This document shows, one piece after another, positions 1 through 10,910 of a stretch of DNA of 64,000 nucleotides; the first letter of the stretch is position 1; each line of letters starts with the position of its first letter. The position numbers were made by a program, and so were the translations under genes. The notes under the pieces are model-generated. The model had not been told where the DNA came from, searched no databases, and was given only the letters and a program-made list of their open reading frames with translations. The DNA is taken from the NCBI GenBank assembly GCA_018902385.1, contig JABSSW010000045.1:248001-312000 (forward strand). Direction: 5' to 3'. The stretch is from Physcia stellaris. Taxonomy: Eukaryota; Ascomycota; Lecanoromycetes; Caliciales; Physciaceae.

Positions 1-3000
1 TCAATCGATGGAGCTTCTTGGGCAGCTGGCGGATCTAAGTCACTGGTGATTGATTGCTTGCTCGGTTTAGGCAAGGCAATTTCTACATCGGACTGCAGAT
101 CCTGGATGCAAGGCTGAATCCTTAGAAATGCCGACCTTTTCTCCGCTTGAGCGTTCCCGGCTTCCCTATCTCCAGGACATAAATTACGCTCGTACTGTTT
201 CGCTTGAACGGAGTTCAGATCATGCATCCTGCTGAGCATGCCAACTACGCGTTTGGTCAATCGTCCATGCTTGACTCTCTGAACGGGTCGTAACAGTCTT
301 TGCAAACTGGGGAACGCATTCAGACTCGGCACTGCGACGACCTGATCTGTATCACCTTTTACGTCAAGATAGTTGCGTTCGAGTGTTCTCTTCTCAGTAG
401 CGCTTAACAAAGTATCCTGAAGGGTTGGTATGGGCTCCGGTGAAGGCTCTAAGCGTGTAGGTGGTTGTTCAAGCGAGTCGCTCTCGCTTTCGCCGCCGCT
501 TATCCCGTCGATCCGTGAGGCTTTGACAAAGCCAGTGCGGACATTGTCAGGCATAGAAAACTTTTTGGCCGGCCGTTTTGGCGGCTTTGCTCGCTTGGTC
601 GGTTCAGGCAAATCTGGCTGTGTGTTCTCTGGAGGTATATCGATGACCTTTTTGTCAACAACTGGCTGAATTGTCTTGGGAACTATCCGCCTTGAACTTT
701 CATCGTGAAAGGAAAACTTGTTGCCAGATGCAATTTCACATTGCATTTTCTCATAATTGTCTTTTGCCTTGATAAAATTATTCTCCTCTTTGCCTCTCAT
801 AAGCGTAACAACAATGTTGCCAGCTCGCTTCCTTCCTGTTCTACCCATCCGCTGTAACATCCTAATCGGGGAAGCGGATGCGTCGTAGCAAACGATCAGA
901 TCCACTTGTCCGATATCAAGGCCTTCCTCCCCGATAGAGGTAGCAACAAGGGTATTGTAGATGCCATCCTGGAACTTCTTTATGACTGCCAGTTGCGTCG
1001 CTTGATCCATCCCTTCAGAGTTCTTCGAGTTGGCTTGGCCTACAAAAACATGAGGCCTGATCATTGGTTCATTGCGACTCAAAACCCTAGCTATCTCCTC
1101 TGCGCTATCACGGTAGTGTGCGAACACCATTATCCTTGTTCGTGATGGATCTGTTTCACCTCGGCCGTCGCCTGCATCGAGGAAGTGATTCATCACCACG
1201 CTCTGCAAGTACTCGAGTTTTGGGTGACCAACGAAATCAGGGTTGTTGACCCACGACTGTACTCTCGTCATCATTTTCTGAAAAGGCTCGGACTCTATTA
1301 TCTGCTTCTTGTATTTACTGCATTTTTCGCCGCTCGCCTGAGCTTCGTTTCGAAACGCAAGCACCTTCTGAAAGAAAGGGCCTATGCCATGAAATTTGAG
1401 AAGCTCGGTGCCGTGGGACAAGCTAGCAAGGAGAGAGAAAATTGTGTTCACCATCCCCTTGAGCCCGAAATTAGCCTTTCGCCCTGCATCAGACTGCATC
1501 CAAGTTCCTCGAGCCTGATTACAGCCGTATGGTGTTAGTGCCATTGGGTCCTTGTTCCAGTACGCATTCATCCCGTTGAGCTTATCAAGAATAGGTTGTA
1601 GAGCTCTGGAGAATAGCTCCATAATCAGTGTCATCTCGTCTGAATTGTCAAATATGACAGTCTCGATCTTTCGCGAATGTACGTATTGGCGGATGTCTAG
1701 CGACTCCTCTGTTCTAATCTCAATTCTCGATATTCCCAGGCCGTCAATGACTTCTTGAACGGTCTCTATAGAGGCACCCGGTGTTGCAGTTAGAGCCAAC
1801 ACACGAAAGCTTGCATTGAAGCGCTTAAGAAATTTGACAACCTCAACATAAGCGTAATTCCCCGTGGCTCGGTGAGCCTCATCTACAACAAGAAGGACAA
1901 CTTTCTTTGGATCACACATCCCGGACTTCAGATCGTTGATGAGAGTTTGTGGGGTCATGAAAAACACCCTTTTCTTCAACCACTCTTCTGCTCGTATGCC
2001 AGGTGGCGTATTCCCAGTGAGCATCGTGGTATCTGCTCTTGGTATACCAGCAACCTCAAAACATGCTATGACTTGTTGGGACACCAGGGGTCTTGTAGGA
2101 GCTACAAATATAATCTGCGCTTTTTTGGTCCATCGAAACCAGTTCAACATGACAGTTGCGGCAATAAAAGTTTTCCCAAGTCCTGTTGGCAAAGCTACTA
2201 GAAGGTTGTGGTAAAGGCCTTTGGAAGTAATGGAGTATTGGTAATCGCGGATGCTGCCTAGATTGGTTGGATATATCCAAGTTTGCAAGGCCTCACTATC
2301 CAACTCATGATGTGTCGGTGGCTCTTCCCGACTCGCCAGCGGCCAATTATGTCGCTTTGTAGACTGGCTCTGCGATGCTGTCTCCAGATTTGGTTGACCA
2401 AATAGAGTTGTTTGTCGAAGATTCGCTTGTGGTGCTCTCAGGGGCTGCTGATTCTGTATAGCCGATTGCATTGTCGGAGAAAACTCTTGAAGTGAAGCCA
2501 AATCTATCGGATCAGAAGAGTTTCCTGCACCCGGTCTTTCGGGAGAAGAAAACGCATCAGAGGGAATATCTGCCAATATATCCTCATAATTCTCAGCCGA
2601 CGCTGGCTGCGGACTGCGATTCAGCGCCTGCCTGGACTCCGAACGGGCTTTCTGAACTTGATTGCCATTTGTTGTAGTGTGATGACACGATTCACGCGTG
2701 GCTCCGATCTGATTTCGCACCAAGGGAGACGGTGCTTTAATGCGCTCAATGCTGTTGTTCACAACCGGCGCAGCGGTCGTTGGCTTTTGCCAGCAGAAAG
2801 GTTCAATCCGGTACGGGCTGGATGATCTTTGCGGTGGTTGCGTATAGAAGGTATCTTTTGGTAGATCTCCATTCTTGGGGACATGGATTCTATATTTTGA
2901 TTTGGGTTTTTCTTGAGGCGTTCTAGAGCCTCTCGACTCTTGAGTCCCTCCTACGGCATCATCCGATGTTGAATAGTTGGTGTTATCGCTGAGAATGCTT

Positions 3001-3140
3001 CCAGAGGTATTGTCTGCCTCAGAGCGGTGTGCGGCTTTACTATTCAGCCTTCGCCGTTTGCTTGACCGTTGGATGGGGAAGTCCTCATCTGAGACAGCTG
3101 CCAATTCGTCCTCCGATCCATCTAGAGGTGATCCGCCCAT
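1..3140 (-). CDS. MPH1: ATP-dependent 3'-5' DNA helicase MPH1 (FANCM family), 3' end cut by window edge
   Basis: Superfamily 2 DNA helicase of the FANCM/Mph1/Hef type, which remodels forks and D-loops in recombination and interstrand-crosslink repair in the nucleus. One uninterrupted frame of about 1046 codons runs from the ATG at 3140 to the left edge, so the C-terminus is missing. A disordered, Ser/Pro-rich N-terminus of about 270 residues precedes the helicase core. Walker A reads PTGLGKTFIA near residue 312, the Walker B/DEAH box reads VVDEAH near residue 417, an ALTATPG motif III follows, and the motif VI RMGRTGRKR lies near residue 763. The QYVHSRK segment between the RecA lobes is typical of this family. 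After the core comes a basic Pro/Lys-rich tail (AKRPPKRPAKK). No intron is needed. What is seen: motifs and an open frame. Known: family role. Confidence 0.95.
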   Translation of the reverse strand, partial: MGGSPLDGSEDELAAVSDEDFPIQRSSKRRRLNSKAAHRSEADNTSGSILSDNTNYSTSDDAVGGTQESRGSRTPQEKPKSKYRIHVPKNGDLPKDTFYTQPPQRSSSPYRIEPFCWQKPTTAAPVVNNSIERIKAPSPLVRNQIGATRESCHHTTTNGNQVQKARSESRQALNRSPQPASAENYEDILADIPSDAFSSPERPGAGNSSDPIDLASLQEFSPTMQSAIQNQQPLRAPQANLRQTTLFGQPNLETASQSQSTKRHNWPLASREEPPTHHELDSEALQTWIYPTNLGSIRDYQYSITSKGLYHNLLVALPTGLGKTFIAATVMLNWFRWTKKAQIIFVAPTRPLVSQQVIACFEVAGIPRADTTMLTGNTPPGIRAEEWLKKRVFFMTPQTLINDLKSGMCDPKKVVLLVVDEAHRATGNYAYVEVVKFLKRFNASFRVLALTATPGASIETVQEVIDGLGISRIEIRTEESLDIRQYVHSRKIETVIFDNSDEMTLIMELFSRALQPILDKLNGMNAYWNKDPMALTPYGCNQARGTWMQSDAGRKANFGLKGMVNTIFSLLASLSHGTELLKFHGIGPFFQKVLAFRNEAQASGEKCSKYKKQIIESEPFQKMMTRVQSWVNNPDFVGHPKLEYLQSVVMNHFLDAGDGRGETDPSRTRIMVFAHYRDSAEEIARVLSRNEPMIRPHVFVGQANSKNSEGMDQATQLAVIKKFQDGIYNTLVATSIGEEGLDIGQVDLIVCYDASASPIRMLQRMGRTGRKRAGNIVVTLMRGKEENNFIKAKDNYEKMQCEIASGNKFSFHDESSRRIVPKTIQPVVDKKVIDIPPENTQPDLPEPTKRAKPPKRPAKKFSMPDNVRTGFVKASRIDGISGGESESDSLEQPPTRLEPSPEPIPTLQDTLLSATEKRTLERNYLDVKGDTDQVVAVPSLNAFPSLQRLLRPVQRVKHGRLTKRVVGMLSRMHDLNSVQAKQYERNLCPGDREAGNAQAEKRSAFLRIQPCIQDLQSDVEIALPKPSKQSITSDLDPPAAQEAPSI

Positions 3141-3724
3141 AGTGAGTACCTGGATTTAATAGAATTCGACCCTGCAAATGCGCTGTCCACATACTCTTAT
3201 ATAGGCTCAAGTCCTGGGCGGTCGATGTCTTCAAAATAAATCGTATTTAGCAGAAGACCACGAAACCGCTAAATACTCGATGACCCCCTACTCAATGATT
3301 AGAGCTGGAACTGTTGTATTTAATGACACGGCTCAGTCAAAACCTATTGAACACAATTGTCGAGTTCACAAGCTCGTAAAGCCGTGAATGTGACGCGCAG
3401 ACGCGACTCTCGGACCTTGCTCCGAAGTCTCTCCGGATTTTAATAATAAACGCCGGTCTGCCAATACCACGTGGTTTTTCCAGGAGTATTATCTACATGC
3501 ATGAATTGCGTATCAATAGGATCAAGTCGTTGTAGATTGCTATCTCATTTGAGATGAAGAGCTTGAGTGAGAGATCAGGCCTTCAGAAAAATACTTCCTG
3601 AACTATTTATGCTACCTAGTCTCATACAACAGCATGATACCTCCTCAGCAGCACCAGGACGGAGTACCCGAATTTAATGGTCACATTGCAGAATATCCCA
3701 TGTCTCTATCATCTTCGGCCATTG
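3141..3724. promoter_or_regulatory. MPH1 upstream region / MDE1 3' flank
   Basis: This 584-bp gap lies between the MPH1 start codon and the stop of the next minus-strand gene. It should hold the MPH1 promoter and the MDE1 terminator region. I see no coding frame, repeat or recognisable motif in it. Confidence 0.4.
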
Positions 3725-5145
3725 CTACAGTGTTCTCCTAGGGCGGCCCGGTCGTCCTTTAGCAACCTTATGTACAGGGATTGTCGGCGCTACTGCGTCA
3801 TCTGGATCGACTTCTTTCTTAGGACGGCCACGTCCCTTCTTTGCGGCAGACTCGTTCACCCCATTACCCACGCCATTAACAGCAGTGAAATGATTTTGAG
3901 CTTCCAACTGCGTACTCTCAGGGTTGGAATGAAGAAGACTATCGTCAATCAAGTCACCTTCCAAACTCTTCCTTGGTCGGCCAGGTCTCCGCTTCTTCGG
4001 TGTCTCAACAGTTGTTTTCTCGAGGCCCTCGCGGTTTCTTTTCGCCTGCCCTTGGCGCGAACCAAGTAATCGCTGGCTCTCCTTGCTGGCCGCGAGAGCT
4101 TGCTGGGAAAGCTGCGCTTCTTGGACTGCTTCTTCGGCGGTCCAAGGTAAATTTAAATTACGCATCTCGACTGCCAGACGGAAAATGTAGTCCAGACTAT
4201 TCATTGATGAATATAAGACTCCACGAGCTTAGTATTGCACGTACCTTTCAGCTTGCGTTTTCGCTTTCGCGACATCATCACCCCAGACGTACCTAGGAAA
4301 GTCAGCACAAATGCACTGAGATACAGACAAGATCAGAGTCACCAACACTCCATGCCTTCGGACCAGCACTGCGTAGGTATCTGGATAGCTTGCCATTGCC
4401 TCTTCTAAGCTTTGAGTCAGGTCTTCCTCACTGCGAAGGTTAGTGGAAATAGCTTCAGACTGCAGCAGTAGTGAGGTCATACTGTGCAGTGTTTTCGATT
4501 ATTGGAATCCTCAGACGATCGAAAAAGCCAAGCATCCCCGGCTTATCTTTACCCCTAGGAATACCCTTGATTTGTTCTATCTTCTCAATCTCAAAGCAAC
4601 TATCATTGGAAGTTCCACCACTTGCCGCTGCAGCTTTTTCAACCAATAGTGTTACCAAAACAGCCCATTGGCTGTGAGTGTGGATGCAACAGCCAGCGCC
4701 TTTATCAAAAGCCGCAAGGAACAAAGGCGTGCAGGCTGACGGCTTCAAACTTAGCGGTTTACGGAGATAGTTGTGAGTTGATCGATCCATCACGAATATG
4801 TTCTCTGGCTGCCTACACGTTCCCATATTAGATTTCCCCTCAAGAGAAGGCCAAGGTCGCGGCCAACCTTGGGCGCCAGGTGAGGAAGTCATCTACAGAG
4901 TGGATACAAACAGGGAAGGGGTATGAAGAAAGATTGAGAACCCATTTTAATACTCGAACTTACATGAGTTCTTTCTGAACACCAGAAGGCGCAATAAATA
5001 TGCGAGAGTCCCTGGCAATAGAGGTTCCCCCTCCGGTGCCAGTAACCCATCCTAAATTGTAGAAGTTGCGACACAAAGTACAAATGAGATTTGCAGGGTG
5101 GTTAGGATCAGTGGATGTAACAAGGTGATCATTACCCCCGTCCAT
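3725..5145 (-). CDS. MDE1: Methylthioribulose-1-phosphate dehydratase with C-terminal AT-hook tail
   Basis: Class II aldolase-like zinc enzyme of the methionine salvage pathway, dehydrating MTRu-1-P in the cytosol. Exons by hand: 5145-4964, 4812-4483, 4430-4347, 4292-4245, 4196-3725; all phases agree and give 371 residues. Family signatures are [33 protein letters not shown], the zinc ligand pair in [11 protein letters not shown], and LVRRHGVYVWGD split over two exons. An in-frame ATG at 5220 would add 25 residues; I prefer 5145 because the family normally starts close to the NLGWV block. The enzyme core ends near residue 230. The remaining ~130 residues, in the same exon, are basic and low-complexity and carry three AT-hook-like cores ([26 protein letters not shown]). 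Such a DNA-binding-type tail is not part of the usual enzyme. The first intron (151 nt) is the least certain. Confidence 0.88.
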
Positions 5146-5220
5146 GTTGTTTTCGACGGGCCGTCTGGCGTAAGGGCTGACGATTGTCCAAGCAGCAAAT
5201 TCCCGAGGCAGCCAACTCAT

Positions 5221-5754
5221 GCGCCAACGGAGAATTTTCTAAAATAGGTGGTTTTGGTTTCGTACTTGTGTGGAACGGTAAGAGCGTTGCGGCTCCTACG
5301 GAAATGTGAAACACTTAAAGCTCGTGCTGAGAAAACATAGCAAACTGAGGTGACCAATCTACGGCTATCGGGCGTCAAGATAGACTTGAGAGAGTGAATC
5401 CGCTCTAGAATTGGGTATGTGTGTTAGTCATAGTATGTATATCTCATGTGTTATTGCAAGAGGACCGGAGGATCAAAGACAAGAGTCAAGTAAGTATTCA
5501 TGCCTTGACGGGAGTACCCATTTGCCGTTTTGAAGTGTTGCAAATTAAGCGCCATACAGCCGCCAAGCGCCAATTTCCAGAATTATTCGGAGCAGAAAGC
5601 CAAGTGGCCTCATCTTCGAAGCTAAATAGCATCTTCACTCGCGGAACTCCTATCATCCATCCTGTCAACTTTCTGTGCCATATTTACTTTCGCTTTTTAC
5701 TGTCGGTGAACTGTGCGTCAGAAGACCTCAGTGCTTACAGTATAAGTCATCAAG
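5221..5754. promoter_or_regulatory. Divergent promoter region, MDE1 and calnexin
   Basis: About 530 bp separate the divergent starts of MDE1 (minus) and calnexin (plus). It probably holds both promoters and 5' UTRs. I recognised no specific operator or convincing extra frame. Confidence 0.4.
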
Positions 5755-7709
5755 ATGCGTCTCAACGCAGCGCTTCTTTCGACCCTCTACACCTCCGCTG
5801 CCCTACTAGGCCAGGTGCGAGCGGACGATGAGGCGGAAGATGCTTCATCAACGTCGATAGTCGAATCATCTACTTCGTCGGTGATTGAGAAACCCACCTT
5901 TACTGTGAGTAGATTGTTCCTCGTTTGTAGTATATGAAGCAGCCTCTAACGAAACGTAGCCTTCTATCGTCAAAGCCCCCTTCTTCGAGCAATTCACCGA
6001 TGACTGGGACTCACGATGGGCACCATCGCACGCCAAAAAGGAAGACTCGAAGGCCACCGAAGATTGGGCTTACGTCGGCACCTGGTCAGTTGAGGAGCCC
6101 ACCGTCCTCAAAGGTATTGAAGGGGACAAAGGCCTCGTCGTCAAGAACCCGGCAGCTCATCATGCCATTTCCGCCAAATTCGACAAAGCTATAGATAACA
6201 AGGGGAAGACACTTGTAGTCCAGTACGAAGTCAAGCTCCAAAGTAATCCTTCCAGCTACCCTCCCGCTCTCTGTCATGTGGAAGCTAACCACCTGTTGCA
6301 GATGGGTTGGAGTGTGGTGGCGCTTATATGAAGCTATTGAAAGATAACAAGGCACTACACGCCGATGAATTTTCTAACGCTTCGCCATATGTCATCATGT
6401 TTGGTCCTGACAAATGTGGCGCCACTAACAAGGTTTGCAGACTCCTGCTGAGCCATTTACCGTTCGAAACTAATTGCTCCCAGGTCCACTTCATTTTCAA
6501 GCACAAAAACCCAAAGACCGGCGAATATGAAGAGAAGCATCTCAAGAGTGCTCCAATGGCTCGCATCGTCAAAACCTCCACTTTGTACACGCTCATTGTC
6601 AATCCTGACCAGACTTTTGTCATCAACGTGGACGGGGTGGAGTCGAAGAAGGGCAGCCTCCTGGAGGACTTTACTCCAGCAGTAAATCCTGAAAAGGAGA
6701 TTGACGACCCCGCGGATACTAAGCCCGAAGACTGGGTTGATGAGGCAAGGATCCCCGACCCCGAGGCTACGAAGCCGGCAGATTGGGACGAGGACGCCCC
6801 ATATGAGATCATCGATGAAGAGGCCACTAAGCCTGATGATTGGCTTGAGGATGAGCCAGCCATGATCCCAGATCCAGAGGCAGAGAAACCAGAGGACTGG
6901 GATGACGAAGAAGATGGAGACTGGATCCCACCTAGCGTTCCAAACCCCAAGTGCGAAGAGGCCTCTGGATGCGGCAAATGGGAGAAGCCGACCAAGAAGA
7001 ACCCAGAATACAAGGGCAAGTGGACAGCCGAGTACATTGATAACCCGGCCTACAAAGGAGTCTGGAAGCCTCGAAAGATTGCCAATCCCGACTACTTCGA
7101 GGACAAGACACCGGCCAACTTTGAGCCTATGGGAGCCGTGAGTCAATGTTGATATTTGATCGTGTGCTGTAGCTGACACGATCATAGATTGGTTTCGAGA
7201 TCTGGACAATGCAGAACGACATCCTCTTCGACAACATCTACATCGGCCACTCCATTGAAGACGCTGAAAAGCTCAAGGCGGAGACCTGGGATATCAAGAA
7301 CAAGGTCGAGACCGCAGAGGACGAAGCCAGCAAGCCCAAGTTCGACGACGACACGCCCAAGAGCCCCATGGACCTTAACTTCATGGAAGACCCAGTCCAC
7401 TATGTGCGCGAGAAGCTCGACCTCTTCGTCACCATCGCCAGGGGCGACCCAGTCCAAGCCATCAAGTTCATGCCTGAGGTCGCGGGCGCCATTGGCACCG
7501 TCTTCGCTCTCCTCCTCGCCGTCGTCATCGGTGTCCTTACTAAATCGAGCGGAAGTCCATCACCCCAGGTCAAGAAAGCCGCGGAAAACCTCAAAAAGAG
7601 CGCAGCTGATGCGAAAGACCAAGTCATGGATGCAGCAGCTTCGGGTTCTGAGAAGGTCCAGGCTGAGGTCAACAAGAGGACCACTCGGTCCTCCGGCCCG
7701 GCTGAGTAG
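5755..7709 (+). CDS. CLX1/CNE1: Calnexin, ER membrane lectin chaperone
   Basis: Type I ER membrane chaperone that binds monoglucosylated N-glycans during glycoprotein folding. Exons: 5755-5904, 5960-6242, 6302-6432, 6484-7137, 7188-7709, giving 579 residues with consistent phases. Residues 1-23 form a signal peptide ([19 protein letters not shown]). The lectin domain shows [10 protein letters not shown] and [16 protein letters not shown]. The P-arm follows with alternating repeats: [14 protein letters not shown]-type motif 1 units, then [16 protein letters not shown] and NPDYFED motif 2 units. The lectin fold closes with [21 protein letters not shown] single transmembrane helix at about 504-523 ([20 protein letters not shown]) precedes a ~55-residue Lys/Ala-rich cytosolic tail. 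The gene is complete and looks ordinary. Confidence 0.96.
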
Positions 7710-8073
7710 GTGTTCGGTGATGGTTGTAAGGTGAAGATCGCGCAGCGATAGGTAATTGAGAAAAAGTGGTAGGCCAGAATGGGGAGGCCAAAATGGGGAT
7801 GTATCGGCATGTAAGAAGCTCCGGGCTGCGCGTTGGCATGTCTTCAATACATTTAGCGTGCTGCCAGATTGTACAGTATGCAAAGTTCGGAAAAGTACCT
7901 TAGATTGCTTGGTCGTTTGATTGCGATTTTGAATGGCAATGATGACTCTAAGGCACGTTGTTCACGCAATCAGATTCGTCAATGACATTGGTGTCCCTTT
8001 ATTTTGTGTTTGATTCGTACAATATCTATACAACTGCATCTCACTCTACCTATATCATGAAGACTAACGGCCT
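7710..8073. other. Convergent intergenic region, calnexin / sugar transporter
   Basis: A 364-bp spacer separates two convergent stop codons, so it should contain both terminators or poly(A) sites. A plus-strand open frame covering about 7958-8326 has a leader-like start but lies antisense to the transporter's last exon, and I do not call it. Confidence 0.35.
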
Positions 8074-10182
8074 TCAACGCGCAGCCTTCATCCTTGCGGT
8101 AGCATACGCTGCACCAACCGCACTCAACGCCCCAATGAAAAGGCAAACCGCAATCGCATTTGGCCCATCCGTAGACTTCTCAGCCGCCTCGCCCTCTAGT
8201 CCTTGTTCCGGACCCTTGTGCAACTCTGGATGCTTGCCTGGCTCCAGCAGACTGAATACGATCATGCTGATAAAAGTACCCACAAATTGCGGTAGGGTCG
8301 TGAACAAGTTCAGGATTCCTAGGTAGATGCCCGCTGTCTCGCCTGTTGAGGCGTCGGCCGAGTCATCGATGTCCCGGTCGAGATGGTTCAGGCGCAAGAA
8401 AGTCGGTGATGGAGCGGGCGAGGCAAAGTCATTCTCGCTATTCGAGAGACGGCGATAAGAAGAGCCATTCGCGAGGATGGTATTCGGGGCTGTTAGTCGG
8501 TTGATTTCGATGCCCATGAAGGCAAAAGGAGCCCAGCAGGCTAAAGCCCAGGGTCTAGTAATTCGTTCAGCTTACTGGTCGGACTGAATATGATGAGAAG
8601 CCACACTTACATTCCACAGACGGAAACGATGACTGTTGCCATCTTCAGCGACCGGACGAAGGGTGCTATGCTCATAGCACCTGCAAAGATAAGGTGACTG
8701 GCCATCCAAGCGGTCATCAGGTCAGGCTTGTATTGTTGGAGAGTGTTCACTAAGGGTGCAATGCTTCTGGGTGGCCGTGGAGTGAATCCAGGCTTTTCAT
8801 ACTCAGGAGACTGCACGATCCACGGAAGGAGAACCGAGCCGGCAAAGGTAATGATCGAGAAAACCACGAGGGACAGAGAACCGACACGGCCTATGTCACC
8901 CAGAGCATCTTTCGACTCTGCGGCCGAGGCGTGTTCCGAGTAGCGAAAGTAGACCTCTCCGACCCAAGTGGTGCTGTAGAACAAGAACGGAAACCATCCT
9001 AGATCAATTAGCACTAGAGAATTTCCTGTTTATGAAACCCCAAATTTACCTATCCACGCCCAGAATTGGACCCAGCAAATTGCTTGTATTCGGTCTGGGA
9101 GATGCATAGTAGTCCTGAGAATTTTGCTAATCATTTTTACTGCTCCGGCTTTTGCCTCGTCATCTCTGCTAGATGGTTAGCCACTTTCATGATATCTGTA
9201 GCTTAGACCGACGTACTTTGTCGATATCAAGACGCGCTCTTCCACCGCGTAAGACGTTACACCGACGGCAAGCAACAGTGTCGCAGCAGCCAGGAGACAC
9301 AGCTGCTTGAATTGCGAGTCTCCTAGGGTGGTCCCAAAAATGCTGAGCAGATCAATTGTGCCCAATCCATATCCGACAAGATGGCCGATAGCGATCATTC
9401 TACTTGCTTCAGGATCTCAATTTACGCACGAGAGTGTGGGTCGGGCAGGATCACTCACCCCAAGCAGAACCAAGCTGCTGCTTAGGTATCGGTAAGGTAT
9501 CCACAATCAAGCTCCTGCACGATGATTGCACTTGCGCAGAGTTAATACTCTCCACGTTTGCCCATTGAGCTCTATCGTACCTGCGTTAATTGCGAAGTCC
9601 ACTGCGTAGATACTAAGAACAGCCAGGGCGATTGTACATGATCGTTTCTGCCGTGTACCGTCAGCAGGCCACCTCTCTGCACTATAGTTTGTCTGACTCA
9701 CTAGGTGTTCTTCCGTGACGAAAAGGCTGACAATCTCTGCAGTCCATCCAAGAATGACCAGACAAGCGCCGACAATCACAGAGCCTCCAATCATGAACGG
9801 CCTCCTCCTTCCCCACTTTGACTTTGAACTATCGGCTAGGACTCCAACGACGGGTTGCATGATGAGGCCTGAGAGGGGTCCAGCGATCCATACCAGCGAT
9901 GTTTTACTCTTAGTCAGGCCAAGCTGTAGGAGATAAGGCGTGCAGTCTGTAGCAAGTCATCAGGAAAGGCTTCTTGAAAATTCGAGAGAACATCGTATCC
10001 AAGACCTACATGTCATCTCAATGCCCCAGGTGATTCTATATAATTTAGCTCAAGCTTTGTATACGATGCGCCAGAGGTACATACTGTAGTCCGACTAGGC
10101 TGAAGGTCAAGAGCGCCATGCGTACGGATTCCGTAGAGCCTTTGATAGACGGCGTACCTGTCCATGACGCAGCCTGAGGCAT
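8074..10182 (-). CDS. MFS/GPH-family sucrose (alpha-glucoside) transporter
   Basis: Proton-coupled sugar transporter of the fungal Sut1/plant SUT type, expected at the plasma membrane. Eight exons by hand: 10182-10085, 10035-10010, 9946-9581, 9530-9459, 9406-9217, 9168-9050, 8998-8611, 8554-8074. All phases agree and give 579 residues. Diagnostic segments are MTYCTPYLLQLGLTKS, LVWIAGPLSGLIMQPVVG, the loop SKWGRRRPFM, CTIALAVLSIYAVDFAINA, SRMIAIGHLVGYG and the strongly conserved WFPFLFYSTTWVGEVYF. About twelve membrane segments are expected. Exon 2 is only 26 nt. The start ATG at 10182 (MPQAASWTGTPSIKG) matches family length; an upstream in-frame ATG at 10377 would add 65 atypical residues. 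The substrate is inferred from family; maltose or other alpha-glucosides are possible. Confidence 0.9.
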
Positions 10183-10910
10183 TGACGCCGGATGATCTTG
10201 CTCTTTGTCGTAGTAGTCTGCGGCGTGATAGTGGAAAGAAGAGCAGGGACTGCTTGTGCTTGACAAGAGCGTGTGCAGCGCAAAACTCCCAATGATTATG
10301 TACCTGAGGGCGCGGGTGACTTCAAGGACTGGAGCATTCTGAACACATAGCTCACGACGGGAGTCGGAATAATCCAAGAGTCATATGGAGTGCAATTGAG
10401 AGCAAAAGCCAGCTGGCGTGTGGAACATGCGGACCATCACAATATTGTTTACCCTTGAAGGATTGCGGGATCGACTCGGCAGCTCAGCCGCAACTCAGCA
10501 CTCGCCAGGAAAGAGCCCCGGGCTGTCCCCCAACGTTCCCGCTTTGCTTAAGGCGACGTGCCTGAAACCCTTCGAGTTCAACCCCCACTACTGCTGCCCT
10601 ACGGATATCATTGGGAGCTTTGGCTCTTGTTCTGGAAAATCCGACCTTCGTCGTGGGACAGCGGAAAGAAGCTGCGATAGAATATCTTGTGTTTGTATCT
10701 CGTCCGCTCGATTTCTATTCTACTATCAAGGCGTGAACGCTCCTAGCAAAATCAGACAAACGGTTGTTAAACAGTAAATCCACTCATAGCAAGCGACTTC
10801 CCATGTCGAGCAACTAACATCTTATCCTAGTCACCACAGTTCCAATGTACCAGCAGCCTCTATTCAGCAAGGGGATCTTATGGACCTCCAAGTTTATAAT
10901 ACCCCATCAT
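10183..10910. promoter_or_regulatory. Upstream region of the sugar transporter
   Basis: This 728-bp stretch lies between the transporter start and the 3' end of the next minus-strand gene. It should contain the transporter promoter. I see no repeat or RNA gene. A plus-strand open frame at 10418-10777 has no family likeness and is not called. Confidence 0.35.

Noticed and set aside
6324-7037. 237-codon antisense open frame within calnexin
   Set aside because: It is a shadow of the acidic repeat exon; its Ser/Gly bias mirrors complementary Asp/Pro codons.
7958-8326. Plus-strand open frame with a leader-like start
   Set aside because: Lies antisense to the terminal exon of the sugar transporter, with no independent support.
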